DNA of 64,000 bases from an uncultured Christensenellaceae bacterium. GTDB taxonomy: Bacteria > Bacillota > Clostridia > Christensenellales > Pumilibacteraceae. Both the position numbers and the translations under genes were made by a program. The stretch is from contig CAJULK010000011.1 of the NCBI GenBank assembly GCA_910587455.1, forward strand, positions 1 to 64,000, written 5' to 3'. Shown here one piece after another: positions 23,659-33,593 of this stretch. Under the pieces are notes generated by a model. It ran no database searches and was not told where the DNA came from. It was given only the letters and a program-made list of their open reading frames with translations. The first letter of the stretch is position 1. Every line of letters begins with the position of its first letter.

Positions 23659-25829
23659 TGACAGAAGACCATATTGAGATTGTAAAACGCGAAACCGCCC
23701 ACTTAAAATCGCGGTATTCGCTTATGTATACCAAGGAACAAGCGGAAGTGGTAGACCGCGCGCTCGACTATGCCGTAAACATGCATAGCGGACAGTCGAG
23801 GGCATCGGGCGAGCCGTATGTGACGCACCCCATAGCCGTGGCTAACTTGCTTTTGGATATCGGCATGGATTCGTCTACGATCGCAGCAGCGCTTTTACAT
23901 GATTGTATAGAGGATACTACGGCAACATCCGAAGAAATAACAACGCTGTTCGGTTCCGAAATTTGTCTGCTTGTCACTTCAGTAACAAAACTCGAAAAGA
24001 TGGTGTTCAAGTCCAAACAGGAAGAACAAGCCGAAAATTTCCGTCGGATGTTTTTTGCAATGGCTAAGGACATACGAGTAATACTTATCAAACTTGCCGA
24101 CAGGCTACACAATATGCGCACGCTCGGCGCACTTTCTCATGAGCGGCAGGTTGCGATAGCAAAAGAAACGCTCGATATTTATGCGCCTCTCGCTTCGCGG
24201 CTAGGTTTGTCATTTTATAAATGCGAACTTGACGATTTGTGTCTTAAAACATTGCACCCTGACGACTACGACATGCTCGTAAAAGAAATATCGTTGAAGC
24301 GTGCGGAACGTCAGGATCTCGTAAACCGAATTTGCGACGAACTTAAAGGTATGCTTTCCGATCTCGGAGTAAACGGACAGGTGAGCGGCAGGCCGAAGCA
24401 TTTTTACAGTATTTACAAAAAAATGGTCGGACAAAACAAGACGTTCGAGCAGATTTACGACCTGACTGCCGTTCGTGTTATAGTGGAAAGCGTTCGGGAT
24501 TGCTATGAGGTTCTCGGAATAATCCATACCAAGTGGAAGCCTATTCCCGGCAGATTCAAGGATTATATTGCCGTTCCAAAACCTAATAACTACCAGTCGT
24601 TGCATACTACCGTTATGACTACATACGGTATGCCGTTCGAAATTCAGATCCGCACGTTTGAAATGCATAAGATCGCCGAGTACGGTATAGCTGCGCATTG
24701 GAAATACAAGGAGAACCGCGTCGTCGATTCCGATCTCGACGGAAAGCTCGAATGGCTTCGCGGCGTCATGGAAAAAGAAAAGGCGCAAACTGCTGATCCG
24801 TGCGAATTTTACGAATCGCTCAAACTCGATTTATATAGCGGGCAGGTGTTTGTTTTTACGCCGCGCGGAGACGTTATAGCTCTGCCGGAAGGCGCTACGC
24901 CCGTGGACTTTGCATACACGGTACATTCCGAAGTGGGAAATAAATGTATAGGCGCAAAGGTCAACGGAAAAATCGTGCCGCTCGAGACCAAATTGTGCAC
25001 GGGCGACTATATAGACATAATTACGTCGCCTACAGCTAAAGGTCCTAGCCGTGATTGGTTGAGATTTATCAAAACGTCCACAGCCAAGAGTAAGATCCGC
25101 GCTTTTTTCAAGCGCGAGATGAAAGACGAGAATATCAAGCGCGGCAAGGAACTGTTGGAACGCGAGGCTAAAAACCGCGGATATGTATTGTCCGATTTGA
25201 TGATCCCCAAATGGCTCGACGTTATAATGCAGCGTTATTCGTTTTCGTCGATCAACGACATGTATGCTTCTGTGGGGTACGGCGCTTATACGCCCAATCA
25301 AATACTGTTAAAGCTGATCGACTTTTACAGACGCGAAAATCCCGTAACGCCGCCTACGCAGATCACTTCGACCGTCACTAAGAACGAAGGTCGGGGTATT
25401 GTCGTGCAAGGTCATAACGATTTGTTGGTGCGCATGGCGAAATGCTGCTCTCCCGTGCCGGGTGACGGTATCGTGGGTTATATTTCGCGAGGCAGAGGTG
25501 TTACGATTCACCGAGATACCTGTCCGAATATCAAAAATGCGGAGAGTTATCGGCTCATAGAAGCGCATTGGGACGGATCGCGTTCCGCGCCGTTTGTCGT
25601 TTCGCTTACAATAGAATGTAAAGACACGGGCGGCGTCCTTGCCAAAATAACAAAAACGATCTCCGATATGAAACTGTCTATAGAATCTATGACGGCGCGC
25701 GTGGATAAAGAGCAAAAAGGAATAATATCTCTCGGCGTGAGAATATCGTCGCCCGAACAGTACGACAGCGTAATGACGCGCATACAATCCATCAGAAACG
25801 TAGATAAAGTTTACCGTACAATGAATTAA
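23658..25829 (+). CDS. relA: Bifunctional (p)ppGpp synthetase/hydrolase (RelA/SpoT)
   Basis: This enzyme makes and degrades the stringent-response alarmone (p)ppGpp. The 723-residue protein has an N-terminal HD hydrolase domain with the HDxxED motif intact (H81, D82, E85, D86), so hydrolysis should be active. The synthetase domain follows (RPKHFYSIYKKM, DLTAVRVIV, PKPNNYQSLHTTV), then the TGS domain (VFVFTPRGDVIALPEGATPVDFAY) and a C-terminal zinc-finger/ACT regulatory part (AKCCSPVPGDGIVGYISRGRG). I prefer the ATG at 23658, which overlaps the recJ stop and has GAGG upstream at ~10 nt; an in-frame ATG at 23649 also exists. Confidence 0.95.
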   Translation: MTEDHIEIVKRETAHLKSRYSLMYTKEQAEVVDRALDYAVNMHSGQSRASGEPYVTHPIAVANLLLDIGMDSSTIAAALLHDCIEDTTATSEEITTLFGSEICLLVTSVTKLEKMVFKSKQEEQAENFRRMFFAMAKDIRVILIKLADRLHNMRTLGALSHERQVAIAKETLDIYAPLASRLGLSFYKCELDDLCLKTLHPDDYDMLVKEISLKRAERQDLVNRICDELKGMLSDLGVNGQVSGRPKHFYSIYKKMVGQNKTFEQIYDLTAVRVIVESVRDCYEVLGIIHTKWKPIPGRFKDYIAVPKPNNYQSLHTTVMTTYGMPFEIQIRTFEMHKIAEYGIAAHWKYKENRVVDSDLDGKLEWLRGVMEKEKAQTADPCEFYESLKLDLYSGQVFVFTPRGDVIALPEGATPVDFAYTVHSEVGNKCIGAKVNGKIVPLETKLCTGDYIDIITSPTAKGPSRDWLRFIKTSTAKSKIRAFFKREMKDENIKRGKELLEREAKNRGYVLSDLMIPKWLDVIMQRYSFSSINDMYASVGYGAYTPNQILLKLIDFYRRENPVTPPTQITSTVTKNEGRGIVVQGHNDLLVRMAKCCSPVPGDGIVGYISRGRGVTIHRDTCPNIKNAESYRLIEAHWDGSRSAPFVVSLTIECKDTGGVLAKITKTISDMKLSIESMTARVDKEQKGIISLGVRISSPEQYDSVMTRIQSIRNVDKVYRTMN

Positions 25830-25837
25830 AGGATACT

Positions 25838-26446
25838 ATGGATATTTACACTCTTGTGCTCGGTTGTTGCGCCACTAATACTTATGTCTTAGTCGAAAAC
25901 GGTAGGGCTGTTGTTGTGGATCCTGCTGACGAAGCGGAACGTATATGTTCTTTCGTTGCGCGTAAACAAGCGATAGTCGAGCAGGTTCTTATAACTCACG
26001 GACACTTCGATCATATTAAGGCCGCACGCGAATTGCAAAAATGCGGCGCCGAAATATATATGTCGGGAACAGATTACGGACTTGTGGATTTCGGCAATGT
26101 CAACAGCGTTTTCGGCGCGCCGAGCGACAGGTTTGTGTTAGACGTCGAAGTGCGCGACGGACACGAGTTCGAAATATCGGGGCATATATTCAAAGTGCTC
26201 GAAACACCCGGGCACACCGTCGGCAGCGTGTGCTATATTATGGACGACGGCATAATATTCTCCGGCGATACTCTCTTTAAGCTCGGCGTCGGTCGTACCG
26301 ATTTTCCGCACGGCAATTTTTCGGAACTTAAGCGTTCGTTAAAAAAACTGTTTGCGCTTTCGCACGATTACAGAGTGCTTCCCGGACACGGATGCGAAAC
26401 ATCTCTTTACTTCGAAAAACATAACAATGCTTATGCGAATTACTGA
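25838..26446 (+). CDS. Metallo-beta-lactamase fold hydrolase (glyoxalase II-like)
   Basis: This 202-residue single-domain hydrolase has the zinc-binding THGHFDHI motif (H54, H56, D58, H59), a later ETPGHT His, the FSGDTLF Asp and the LPGHG His. Such short proteins next to relA and hemZ are typical of Clostridia. The substrate is not known; a thioester hydrolase role like glyoxalase II is the usual suggestion. The ribosome binding site is AAGGAT. It overlaps the start of hemZ by about 20 nt. Confidence 0.88.
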   Translation: MDIYTLVLGCCATNTYVLVENGRAVVVDPADEAERICSFVARKQAIVEQVLITHGHFDHIKAARELQKCGAEIYMSGTDYGLVDFGNVNSVFGAPSDRFVLDVEVRDGHEFEISGHIFKVLETPGHTVGSVCYIMDDGIIFSGDTLFKLGVGRTDFPHGNFSELKRSLKKLFALSHDYRVLPGHGCETSLYFEKHNNAYANY

Positions 26447-27794
26447 TATACGTACGGATACGGAGCTTGCAGACGAAGCGCGACTTTTTTTCGGTGACGA
26501 TTTCAATGTGATTTCACTTGACGTCAACGGGCGAAATTACTGCGTCGAAATAGACGGAATGAAGTATGCCTACGATTATTCGGATAGTATATACGATATT
26601 ATTCCGAACGAGCATATTTTACGCAGGCTTGATAAAATAGCGCTTTACGACGCTCTGAGTGCGCATACACGGCGCGAAATGCCTTGGGGGGCGTTAACGG
26701 GCGTTCGTCCTACAAAGCTGTTTTACGAGTGCTTATCGCGCGGAAAATCACTCGATTTGTCTGCGAAAATAATGCGCGACGTGTACAGGGTGTCGGCAGA
26801 AAGGGCGGAGATATTAAAGCGAATTGTCAATGCCCAAAAAGGTAAAGTAGTGTTTCCGCCCGAATTTATCAATCTGTATGTGCATGTACCGTATTGCACA
26901 ACGCGGTGCACATACTGTTCTTTTGTATCTTCGCCGATAGGCAAGAATATCGAACAGTCAAAAAAGTATGCGGAGTTATTATGCGACGAGATAAGCAAGT
27001 CCGTTGAATTTCTGCGCGAAAGCGGTAAAAAAATTCTTTCCGTTTATATAGGCGGAGGTACGCCTACGGCGCTTGACGACCTATCGTTTGAAAAACTTCT
27101 TTCGTGCATTGACGCGAACGGCCTCGAATACACATGCGAAGCGGGGCGACCCGATACGATAACGGAACGAAAAGCGGACATTATGAAGGCGTACGGCGTC
27201 ACTCGCGTGTGCGTTAATCCGCAAACGCTCAATGACAACACGCTTAAAGCTATAGGCAGAAACCACGGCTCGGCAGATTTTTTCGGGGCTTACAAGATCG
27301 TGGAGGGTAAAGGGTTCGATATAAACTGCGATCTCATTGCTGGGCTCGAGAATGAAACGGAAGAAGATTTTATCGCGAGTTTCGAAGGTATAAAAAAGCT
27401 GGGACCGCAAAATATTACCGTGCATTCGCTTGCCAAAAAGAACGGCAGCGTTATCCGTTATGACGCAGGCGAGAACGAGAACGCGTCGTCGATGACCGAT
27501 TACGCGCTCAAAAATCTCGGCAGTTACAGACCGTACTATTTGTACAGGCAAAAACGCCAAGCGTGCAATTTGGAAAACATAGGCTTTTCGCTTGTCGGCA
27601 AAGAATGTGTCAACAACATAACGACAATGGAGGAAACGGTCGGAGTTATGGCTTGCGGCGCCGGCGCGATTTCGAAAGCAATATTCGACGGAAAAATCGT
27701 GCGGTTTGCAAACATGCGCGATATCTCTTTGTATATAGAGCGATATAACGAGAAGCTCGCGGCAAAACTGTCCTGTTTTTCGGATATAAATTGA
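26427..27794 (+). CDS. hemZ: HemZ-type radical-SAM coproporphyrinogen dehydrogenase
   Basis: HemZ belongs to the HemN-like radical-SAM enzymes annotated as oxygen-independent coproporphyrinogen III dehydrogenases. The ~455-residue protein has an N-terminal HemZ-specific domain (REMPWGALTGVRPTKL) and a radical-SAM core with HVPYCTTRCTYCSF (CxxxCxxC), IGGGTPTAL and the HemN-type GRPDTIT stretch. The start is either ATG 26427 or ATG 26433, both inside the end of the preceding gene and without a strong ribosome binding site, so translational coupling is likely. No other heme genes are in the window; many HemZ-bearing anaerobes do not make heme, so the true substrate is uncertain. Confidence 0.88.
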   Translation: MLMRITDIRTDTELADEARLFFGDDFNVISLDVNGRNYCVEIDGMKYAYDYSDSIYDIIPNEHILRRLDKIALYDALSAHTRREMPWGALTGVRPTKLFYECLSRGKSLDLSAKIMRDVYRVSAERAEILKRIVNAQKGKVVFPPEFINLYVHVPYCTTRCTYCSFVSSPIGKNIEQSKKYAELLCDEISKSVEFLRESGKKILSVYIGGGTPTALDDLSFEKLLSCIDANGLEYTCEAGRPDTITERKADIMKAYGVTRVCVNPQTLNDNTLKAIGRNHGSADFFGAYKIVEGKGFDINCDLIAGLENETEEDFIASFEGIKKLGPQNITVHSLAKKNGSVIRYDAGENENASSMTDYALKNLGSYRPYYLYRQKRQACNLENIGFSLVGKECVNNITTMEETVGVMACGAGAISKAIFDGKIVRFANMRDISLYIERYNEKLAAKLSCFSDIN

Positions 27795-27835
27795 GCTGTC
27801 GAAAATTCGGTTTTTATATCGACACGTAAAAACGC

Positions 27836-27864
27836 TATACAAAAAGTTATTTTCGGTGTATAAT
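27836..27864 (+). promoter_or_regulatory. Promoter of miaB, nearly leaderless
   Basis: TATACA (27836-27841), a 17-bp spacer and TATAAT (27859-27864), which ends 9 nt before the ATG at 27874. The transcript would begin 1-3 nt before the start codon, with no room for a Shine-Dalgarno. Confidence 0.6.
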
Positions 27865-27873
27865 ATTATTCGC

Positions 27874-29160
27874 ATGAGCAGTAAATATTTTATTCATACA
27901 TACGGATGTCAGATGAACGTCCACGAATCTGAAAAGATGGCGGGTATACTCGAAGCCCGCGGTTTTTCGGTTTGCGACGAAATAACGGAAGCGGACATAA
28001 TAGTTCTTAATACTTGCTGTGTGCGCGAAACGGCTGAATCTCGTGTGTACGGTCATCTCGGCAGAATAAAAAGCCAAAAGAAATCGGGCGCAGTGCTCGT
28101 AGTGTGCGGATGCATGACGCAACAGCCGTCAGTCGCGCAAAGTCTTGCCAAGCGTTGTGCATTTGTAGATATAATCCTCGGCACGTTCAATCAATCAAAG
28201 CTCGGCGAATATATTGATACGTTTATGCACACCGGTGAACGCATAATCGACGTGTGGGAAAAAGAACGCGAAGAAACCGCGTGCGGTATTGCGCGTTCGT
28301 CCGGAGTAAACGCTTGGGTAAATATTATGTACGGGTGCAATAATTTTTGTACATACTGCATTGTTCCGTATGTTCGCGGCAGAGAGCGGTGCAGACCCAT
28401 CGACGATATTATATCCGATGTAGACGGCTTGCTCGCTTCGGGGTACAAGCAGATAACTCTGTTGGGGCAAAACGTAAATTCGTACAGTTACGGCGGAAAA
28501 GATTTTACCGGATTATTGAAGATGTTGGAGACGGACAGAAAATACAGACTAAAATTCATGACGTCTCATCCTAAGGATTTTTCGCTCGCTCTTGCCGAGC
28601 ATATGGCAACTTCTAAAATAATGGGAAAAAATCTGCATTTGCCAGTTCAGTCGGGTAGCGACAGAATATTGCAAGCCATGAACAGGCGGTATACGCGTGA
28701 CGATTATTTCCGCAAAATAGACGAAGTACGCAGACTTGTGCCGGATATCGGACTGAGTTCCGATGTGATGGTCGGTTTTCCTACAGAGACCGAGGCAGAC
28801 TTCGATGATACAATAGACCTTGTAGGGCGAGTACGTTATAATAATCTTTTTACTTTCATCTATTCGCGCCGAAGCGGAACGCCTGCCGATAAAATGCCTC
28901 AGCTCGATTATAAAACAAAACAAGCGCGCATAGACAAGCTGATTAAGTATCAATTCGAAATTTCCAAAAGTATAGCGGAAGAGTGCGTGGGCAAAACGTT
29001 CGAAGTGTTGGTAGCCGAAAAAAAGAGCGGAAAATGTTTCGGAAAAGCGGAAAACGATGCGGCCGTCACATTTGTCGGTAATAACGTAAATATAGGTGAT
29101 TTCGTCAAAGTAAAAGTAACTGATGCTAAGAATGCCAATCTGAGCGGAGAGGTGGTATAA
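27874..29160 (+). CDS. miaB: tRNA-2-methylthio-N6-dimethylallyladenosine synthase
   Basis: MiaB adds the 2-methylthio group to i6A37 of tRNAs reading UNN codons, using two 4Fe-4S clusters. The 428-residue protein has the N-terminal MTTase domain with three cluster cysteines (TYGCQMN, NTCCVRE, CGCM), a radical-SAM core with GCNNFCTYCIVPYVRGRE, PVQSGSDRIL and VGFPTET, and a C-terminal TRAM domain. I chose the ATG at 27874; the frame extends 6 codons up to a GTG, but this would lie in the -10 element. miaA, which supplies its substrate i6A37, is encoded three genes downstream in the same operon. Confidence 0.94.
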   Translation: MSSKYFIHTYGCQMNVHESEKMAGILEARGFSVCDEITEADIIVLNTCCVRETAESRVYGHLGRIKSQKKSGAVLVVCGCMTQQPSVAQSLAKRCAFVDIILGTFNQSKLGEYIDTFMHTGERIIDVWEKEREETACGIARSSGVNAWVNIMYGCNNFCTYCIVPYVRGRERCRPIDDIISDVDGLLASGYKQITLLGQNVNSYSYGGKDFTGLLKMLETDRKYRLKFMTSHPKDFSLALAEHMATSKIMGKNLHLPVQSGSDRILQAMNRRYTRDDYFRKIDEVRRLVPDIGLSSDVMVGFPTETEADFDDTIDLVGRVRYNNLFTFIYSRRSGTPADKMPQLDYKTKQARIDKLIKYQFEISKSIAEECVGKTFEVLVAEKKSGKCFGKAENDAAVTFVGNNVNIGDFVKVKVTDAKNANLSGEVV

Positions 29161-31737
29161 ATGGGTTTGTCACCGATGATGATCCAATATAAAAAAATCA
29201 AAAGCAATTATCCGGATACGATACTTATGTTTCGGCTCGGGGATTTTTACGAAATGTTTTTCGACGATGCGGTGACTGTTTCGCGCGAGCTCGATCTCAC
29301 GCTCACGGGACGCAACTGCGGCATGGAAGAAAAAGCGCCTATGTGCGGTGTTCCGTATCATGCTGTACAAGCGTATATAGCAAAACTTCTCAAAAAGGGT
29401 TATAAGGTCGCCGTATGCGATCAGATGCAAGATCCGGCAACAGTTAAAGGCATAGTGGAACGCGACGTTACGCGCATAATAACGGGCGGAACGATAACGG
29501 ATCCCGACAGCCTCGAAGACGATTCGAATAACTATCTGATGTCGCTGTATCTTGATGCAACTGGAGTCGGCGCGGTTTGGACGGATATCACCACTTCCGA
29601 AACTTACAATCATTTTATAGAATGTCCCGTAAAGGTAAAACTCAACGACTTGCTCATGCGTATTCGACCCGCTGAAATTATATGCAATTCGAAAATGCTC
29701 GAAGAGAGTTTGGAACTTTCCGCGATCAAGTACGGCAGCGTATGCAAAATGACGCAATACGACGACGCGATGTTCGATTTCGATACGGCAAAAAGCACGG
29801 TAGCGCGGCTGGTGAGCGAACGCGAGCTTAAAACTTTATGTAAAACCCCGTGTTGCATATGCGCCGAAGGCGCGCTTATATCATATGTGCAAACGATGCA
29901 ATTCCGCAAAAACGTCAATATCGGATCGGCAGAAAGTTACGAGTCGGAAATTTTTATGGATATCGACGCTAATACGGCGCGCACACTCGAGCTTACTGAA
30001 TCTCAAAGCAGAAAGCGCGGCACGACGCTTCGCGATGTAATCAACAATACATGCACGCCTATGGGAGATAGGCAACTCAGAAAGTGGATTATGCGCCCGT
30101 TGTGCGTCAAATCGAAGATCGACGAGAGGCTCAACGCCGTAGACGCGTTGTACCGTGATACCATAATGCGCGAAAAACTGCGCACTTCGCTGTCGTACGT
30201 AAAAGATATAGTCAGAATATCCGCAAATCTTGCGCTCGGTGAGATAAAGCAAAAAGACGTGTTGGCGCTCGGCGCGTCGTTCCGCGCCATGCCCGACATC
30301 AAAAACACGCTGAATGACGTATCTGCAACTATGCTTGCGGAGCTGCGCGACTCCATAGATACTATGTCCGATCTCAGAGAGCTTATCGAATCGGCAGTGA
30401 CTGATATTGTTTCTTCCGACAAACAGGATGATTCGACTTTGATCCGAACGGGGTACGACAAAGAACTCGACGATTATAGAGCGCTAGGAAAAAATTCGCG
30501 TGCGATAATAGCCAAGATGGAAAGCGACGAACGCGAAAAAACCAAGATCAAAAATTTGCGTATCGCTTATAACAGACTGTTCGGGTATTACATAGAAGTG
30601 CCGAGACAGTTCGATTCGCTCGTGCCCGAATATTATCACCGCAGACAAACTGTTGCAAATGCCGAAAGATACGTTACAGACGAGCTTAAAGAAATAGAAT
30701 TTAAGGTTTTGAACGCTTCGGAGCTTTCCGAAAAACGTGAAAGAGAGCTGTATTTGCAAGTTCTCGAAAAACTGAGGTCGCGATGTTCGGATATAACTTC
30801 GCTCGGAAAGACCGTTGCCGATATAGACTGTCTTGTTTCGCTTGCATCAGCCGCAAAAAACAACGGGTATATCCGTCCCGAAATAACCGAAAACGGCGAA
30901 ATAGTCATATCGGAGGGGCGACATCCAGTTGCCGAACTTCTTCCGTCCGACGAAATTTTCGTTCCGAATAACACATCGCTCAATTCTTCCGATTCCAAAA
31001 TTATGCTGATAACCGGTCCCAATATGGCGGGGAAAAGCCTGTACATGCGCCAGGTCGCGCTTATAACGGTGCTTGCGCATATGGGTTCGTTTGTGCCTGC
31101 CAAATCTGCAGCGATAGGGCTTGTAGACAAAATTTTTACTCGTGTCGGCGCAAGCGACGATATTTCTACGGGGCGAAGCACGTTCATGGTCGAAATGAGC
31201 GAAGTGTCGAGAATACTCGAAAACGTTACCGATTCGAGTCTCGTGCTTCTCGACGAGATAGGGCGCGGCACTGCTACGTACGACGGACTGAGCATTGCGT
31301 GGGCAGTTGTGGAACATCTTGCGGATAACTCGGCGGCAAAAGTATTGTTTTCCACTCACTACCACGAGCTTACTGAGCTCGAGGGATCCATTAAAGGTTT
31401 GAAAAACTACAAATTTACAGCAAAGGAAATCGACGGCGGAATCAAATTCATGCGCAAAATAATGCGCGGAAGCGCCAATAAAAGTTTCGGGATCGAAGTT
31501 TCGGCTCTTGCCGGTCTGCCTCAATCGGTGTTGGTCAGGGCGAAGCAGCTGCTGTCGCGCTTGGTGAATGCGGATATAGCGCATAAAGCGAACGACAACA
31601 GGCAACTTTCACTGTTCGATAATGTGTCCCGTCATGACGAGGTAATAACTATTCTGCGCGAACTCGATATAAACGACGTTACGCCGCGCGCCGCGCTCGA
31701 CATTCTCTGCGACTTAAAGGAGAAGATCGACGCATGA
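29161..31737 (+). CDS. mutS: DNA mismatch repair protein MutS
   Basis: MutS recognises mismatches and starts repair. The 858-residue protein begins with the mismatch-binding domain; its Phe-x-Glu motif is in LGDFYEMF (residues ~24-31). Connector, lever and clamp domains follow. The ATPase has a Walker A at G619 (GPNMAGKS), a STFMVEMSE signature, and the Walker B LVLLDEIGRGT. The ATG follows the miaB stop directly, with GGAGAGG inside the end of miaB. Confidence 0.96.
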   Translation: MGLSPMMIQYKKIKSNYPDTILMFRLGDFYEMFFDDAVTVSRELDLTLTGRNCGMEEKAPMCGVPYHAVQAYIAKLLKKGYKVAVCDQMQDPATVKGIVERDVTRIITGGTITDPDSLEDDSNNYLMSLYLDATGVGAVWTDITTSETYNHFIECPVKVKLNDLLMRIRPAEIICNSKMLEESLELSAIKYGSVCKMTQYDDAMFDFDTAKSTVARLVSERELKTLCKTPCCICAEGALISYVQTMQFRKNVNIGSAESYESEIFMDIDANTARTLELTESQSRKRGTTLRDVINNTCTPMGDRQLRKWIMRPLCVKSKIDERLNAVDALYRDTIMREKLRTSLSYVKDIVRISANLALGEIKQKDVLALGASFRAMPDIKNTLNDVSATMLAELRDSIDTMSDLRELIESAVTDIVSSDKQDDSTLIRTGYDKELDDYRALGKNSRAIIAKMESDEREKTKIKNLRIAYNRLFGYYIEVPRQFDSLVPEYYHRRQTVANAERYVTDELKEIEFKVLNASELSEKRERELYLQVLEKLRSRCSDITSLGKTVADIDCLVSLASAAKNNGYIRPEITENGEIVISEGRHPVAELLPSDEIFVPNNTSLNSSDSKIMLITGPNMAGKSLYMRQVALITVLAHMGSFVPAKSAAIGLVDKIFTRVGASDDISTGRSTFMVEMSEVSRILENVTDSSLVLLDEIGRGTATYDGLSIAWAVVEHLADNSAAKVLFSTHYHELTELEGSIKGLKNYKFTAKEIDGGIKFMRKIMRGSANKSFGIEVSALAGLPQSVLVRAKQLLSRLVNADIAHKANDNRQLSLFDNVSRHDEVITILRELDINDVTPRAALDILCDLKEKIDA

Positions 31738-33593
31738 AAATAAATAAATTACCCAGCGAAATATTTAACAGAATAGCGGCAGGCGAGGTCGTGGAAAGTC
31801 CCGCGTCTATTGTTAAAGAATTAGTCGAAAATTCAATAGATGCAGGCGCTACGGAGATTTTCGTTTCCGTTAAGGACGGGGGGATCGATTTTATTCGCAT
31901 AACCGATAACGGATGCGGTATAGATTTCGACGACATGCCTACGGCATTTCTCCCGCATGCCACAAGCAAAATAAAAGCGATCGATGACCTCGATACCATA
32001 CACACGCTCGGATTTCGCGGCGAAGCGTTGCCGAGCATAGCTGCGGTTGCCGACGTAACAATGATATCTCGCACGGAAGATAGCGAGACGGGCGGAATTA
32101 TAGCGTATAAAAACGGCAAACTTGTTTCGCACGACGAATGCGGTGCGAAATCGGGTACTATGATTACCGTGGAAAATTTGTTTTCGCGAATCCCCGCACG
32201 TAAAAAATTTCTCAACAAACCGTCGCGCGAAGAAACTAAGATACTTACTCTCATAGAACACCTCGTGCTTGCCAACCCTAATACGGTGTTTAAGTTCGAC
32301 AGCGAAACCAAACATTTCCAATCGTCGGGCGAAGGTCTTGCGAGCGCCGTTTTTGCCGTGTACGGCGATGCGGTATTGAAAAATACCGTACCTGTCGAGC
32401 TTGACGAAGCGCCTATCGGGATTAAGGGTTTTACGTGCGTCCCCACTTTTACAAAGCCGTCTAAAAACTATCAGAACATAATAATAAACGGTAGATATGT
32501 CGAGAGTGCGGACGTTTCTTATGCCGTGTATTCCGTGTATGCGCCGTATTTAATGAAGCGTCAGTATCCGTTGTTCGTATTGCATATAACTATGCCGTTC
32601 GACATGGTTGACGTAAACGTGCATCCGAGTAAACTTCAGGTAAAGTTTGCCGATACCGTCAAAGTCAAATCGCTTGTGGCACGCGCTGTAAAAAGTGCGA
32701 TAGGGATAAAGTTGACGGATGCGAAAAAACTCGACGCTGACGATTTTGCACCGGAGCCGCCGCCCGATTACGGTAAGTCGCACTCGCTCGGATCATTTTT
32801 CGATATAATGTCGTCGTTCGGATCGGGCGGTATTACTTTTGCTACTCAAAACTCCGCGCAAGATTCCGAAATTTTCAACGCGAAAGCCGAAGCCGCAGTC
32901 GGTGAAAGCGTATCGGATTATGTTCCGGAACCGCCGCCCGAGCAGTACATTTCGTCTCGGGATTATGCGGATATGTACGCTTCCGCCGCCGATTATTCGC
33001 AAACTCCCGTTTTCGAGCCTGTCGAATGTAAGTATTCGGGAAAACTGTTCAATACTTATCTTATACTCGAGCGCGGCGATATGTGTTATTTCGTAGATCA
33101 ACACGCCGCACACGAAAAGCTGCTTTACGGCAGACTGCTCGAAAATTACGAAAAAAAGCGGCTTAAGACTCAGCCTATGATGTTGCCGTTCGTATTCGAC
33201 GTATCCGCAGCAGACGCCGAATTGATATCCGAAAACATCGAGCTGTTCGAAGATTGCGGGTTTGGGATCGCACCGTTCGGCGAATATACGTTTACTTTGT
33301 CGTATGTGCCGCTCGAATGTGCCGGCATAGATCTTAAATCGTTTGTTGCGGATTTGCTACTGCTCGTCAATTCGCGCGACAAAAGTCCGATGGTGCTTAA
33401 AGAACGGTTGATGCAATCTGCGTGTAAAGCCGCCGTTAAAGGCGAGATAGACGATCTCGATAAGTCGGAGATCGACGCGTTGCTTGCCGAAATGTCTGCG
33501 AGAAATATTACGCTTTTTTGTCCGCACGGCAGACCGATTGCGGTTTGTTTTTCCAAAAAGGAGATCGAAAAGTGGTTCAAGCGGATCGTATAA
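31734..33593 (+). CDS. mutL: DNA mismatch repair protein MutL
   Basis: MutL is the GHKL ATPase that couples MutS to strand cutting. The 619-residue protein has ELVENSIDAG, DNGCGI and HATSKI, then TLGFRGEALPSI. The C-terminal endonuclease-type domain includes QHAAHEKLLYGRL (a variant of the DQHA(x)2E metal site) and ACKAAVKGEI, and GRPIA lies near the end. The last motif elements (CPHGRP) support an active endonuclease, as in Bacillota lacking MutH. The ATG overlaps the mutS TGA (ATGA). Confidence 0.96.
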   Translation: MKINKLPSEIFNRIAAGEVVESPASIVKELVENSIDAGATEIFVSVKDGGIDFIRITDNGCGIDFDDMPTAFLPHATSKIKAIDDLDTIHTLGFRGEALPSIAAVADVTMISRTEDSETGGIIAYKNGKLVSHDECGAKSGTMITVENLFSRIPARKKFLNKPSREETKILTLIEHLVLANPNTVFKFDSETKHFQSSGEGLASAVFAVYGDAVLKNTVPVELDEAPIGIKGFTCVPTFTKPSKNYQNIIINGRYVESADVSYAVYSVYAPYLMKRQYPLFVLHITMPFDMVDVNVHPSKLQVKFADTVKVKSLVARAVKSAIGIKLTDAKKLDADDFAPEPPPDYGKSHSLGSFFDIMSSFGSGGITFATQNSAQDSEIFNAKAEAAVGESVSDYVPEPPPEQYISSRDYADMYASAADYSQTPVFEPVECKYSGKLFNTYLILERGDMCYFVDQHAAHEKLLYGRLLENYEKKRLKTQPMMLPFVFDVSAADAELISENIELFEDCGFGIAPFGEYTFTLSYVPLECAGIDLKSFVADLLLLVNSRDKSPMVLKERLMQSACKAAVKGEIDDLDKSEIDALLAEMSARNITLFCPHGRPIAVCFSKKEIEKWFKRIV

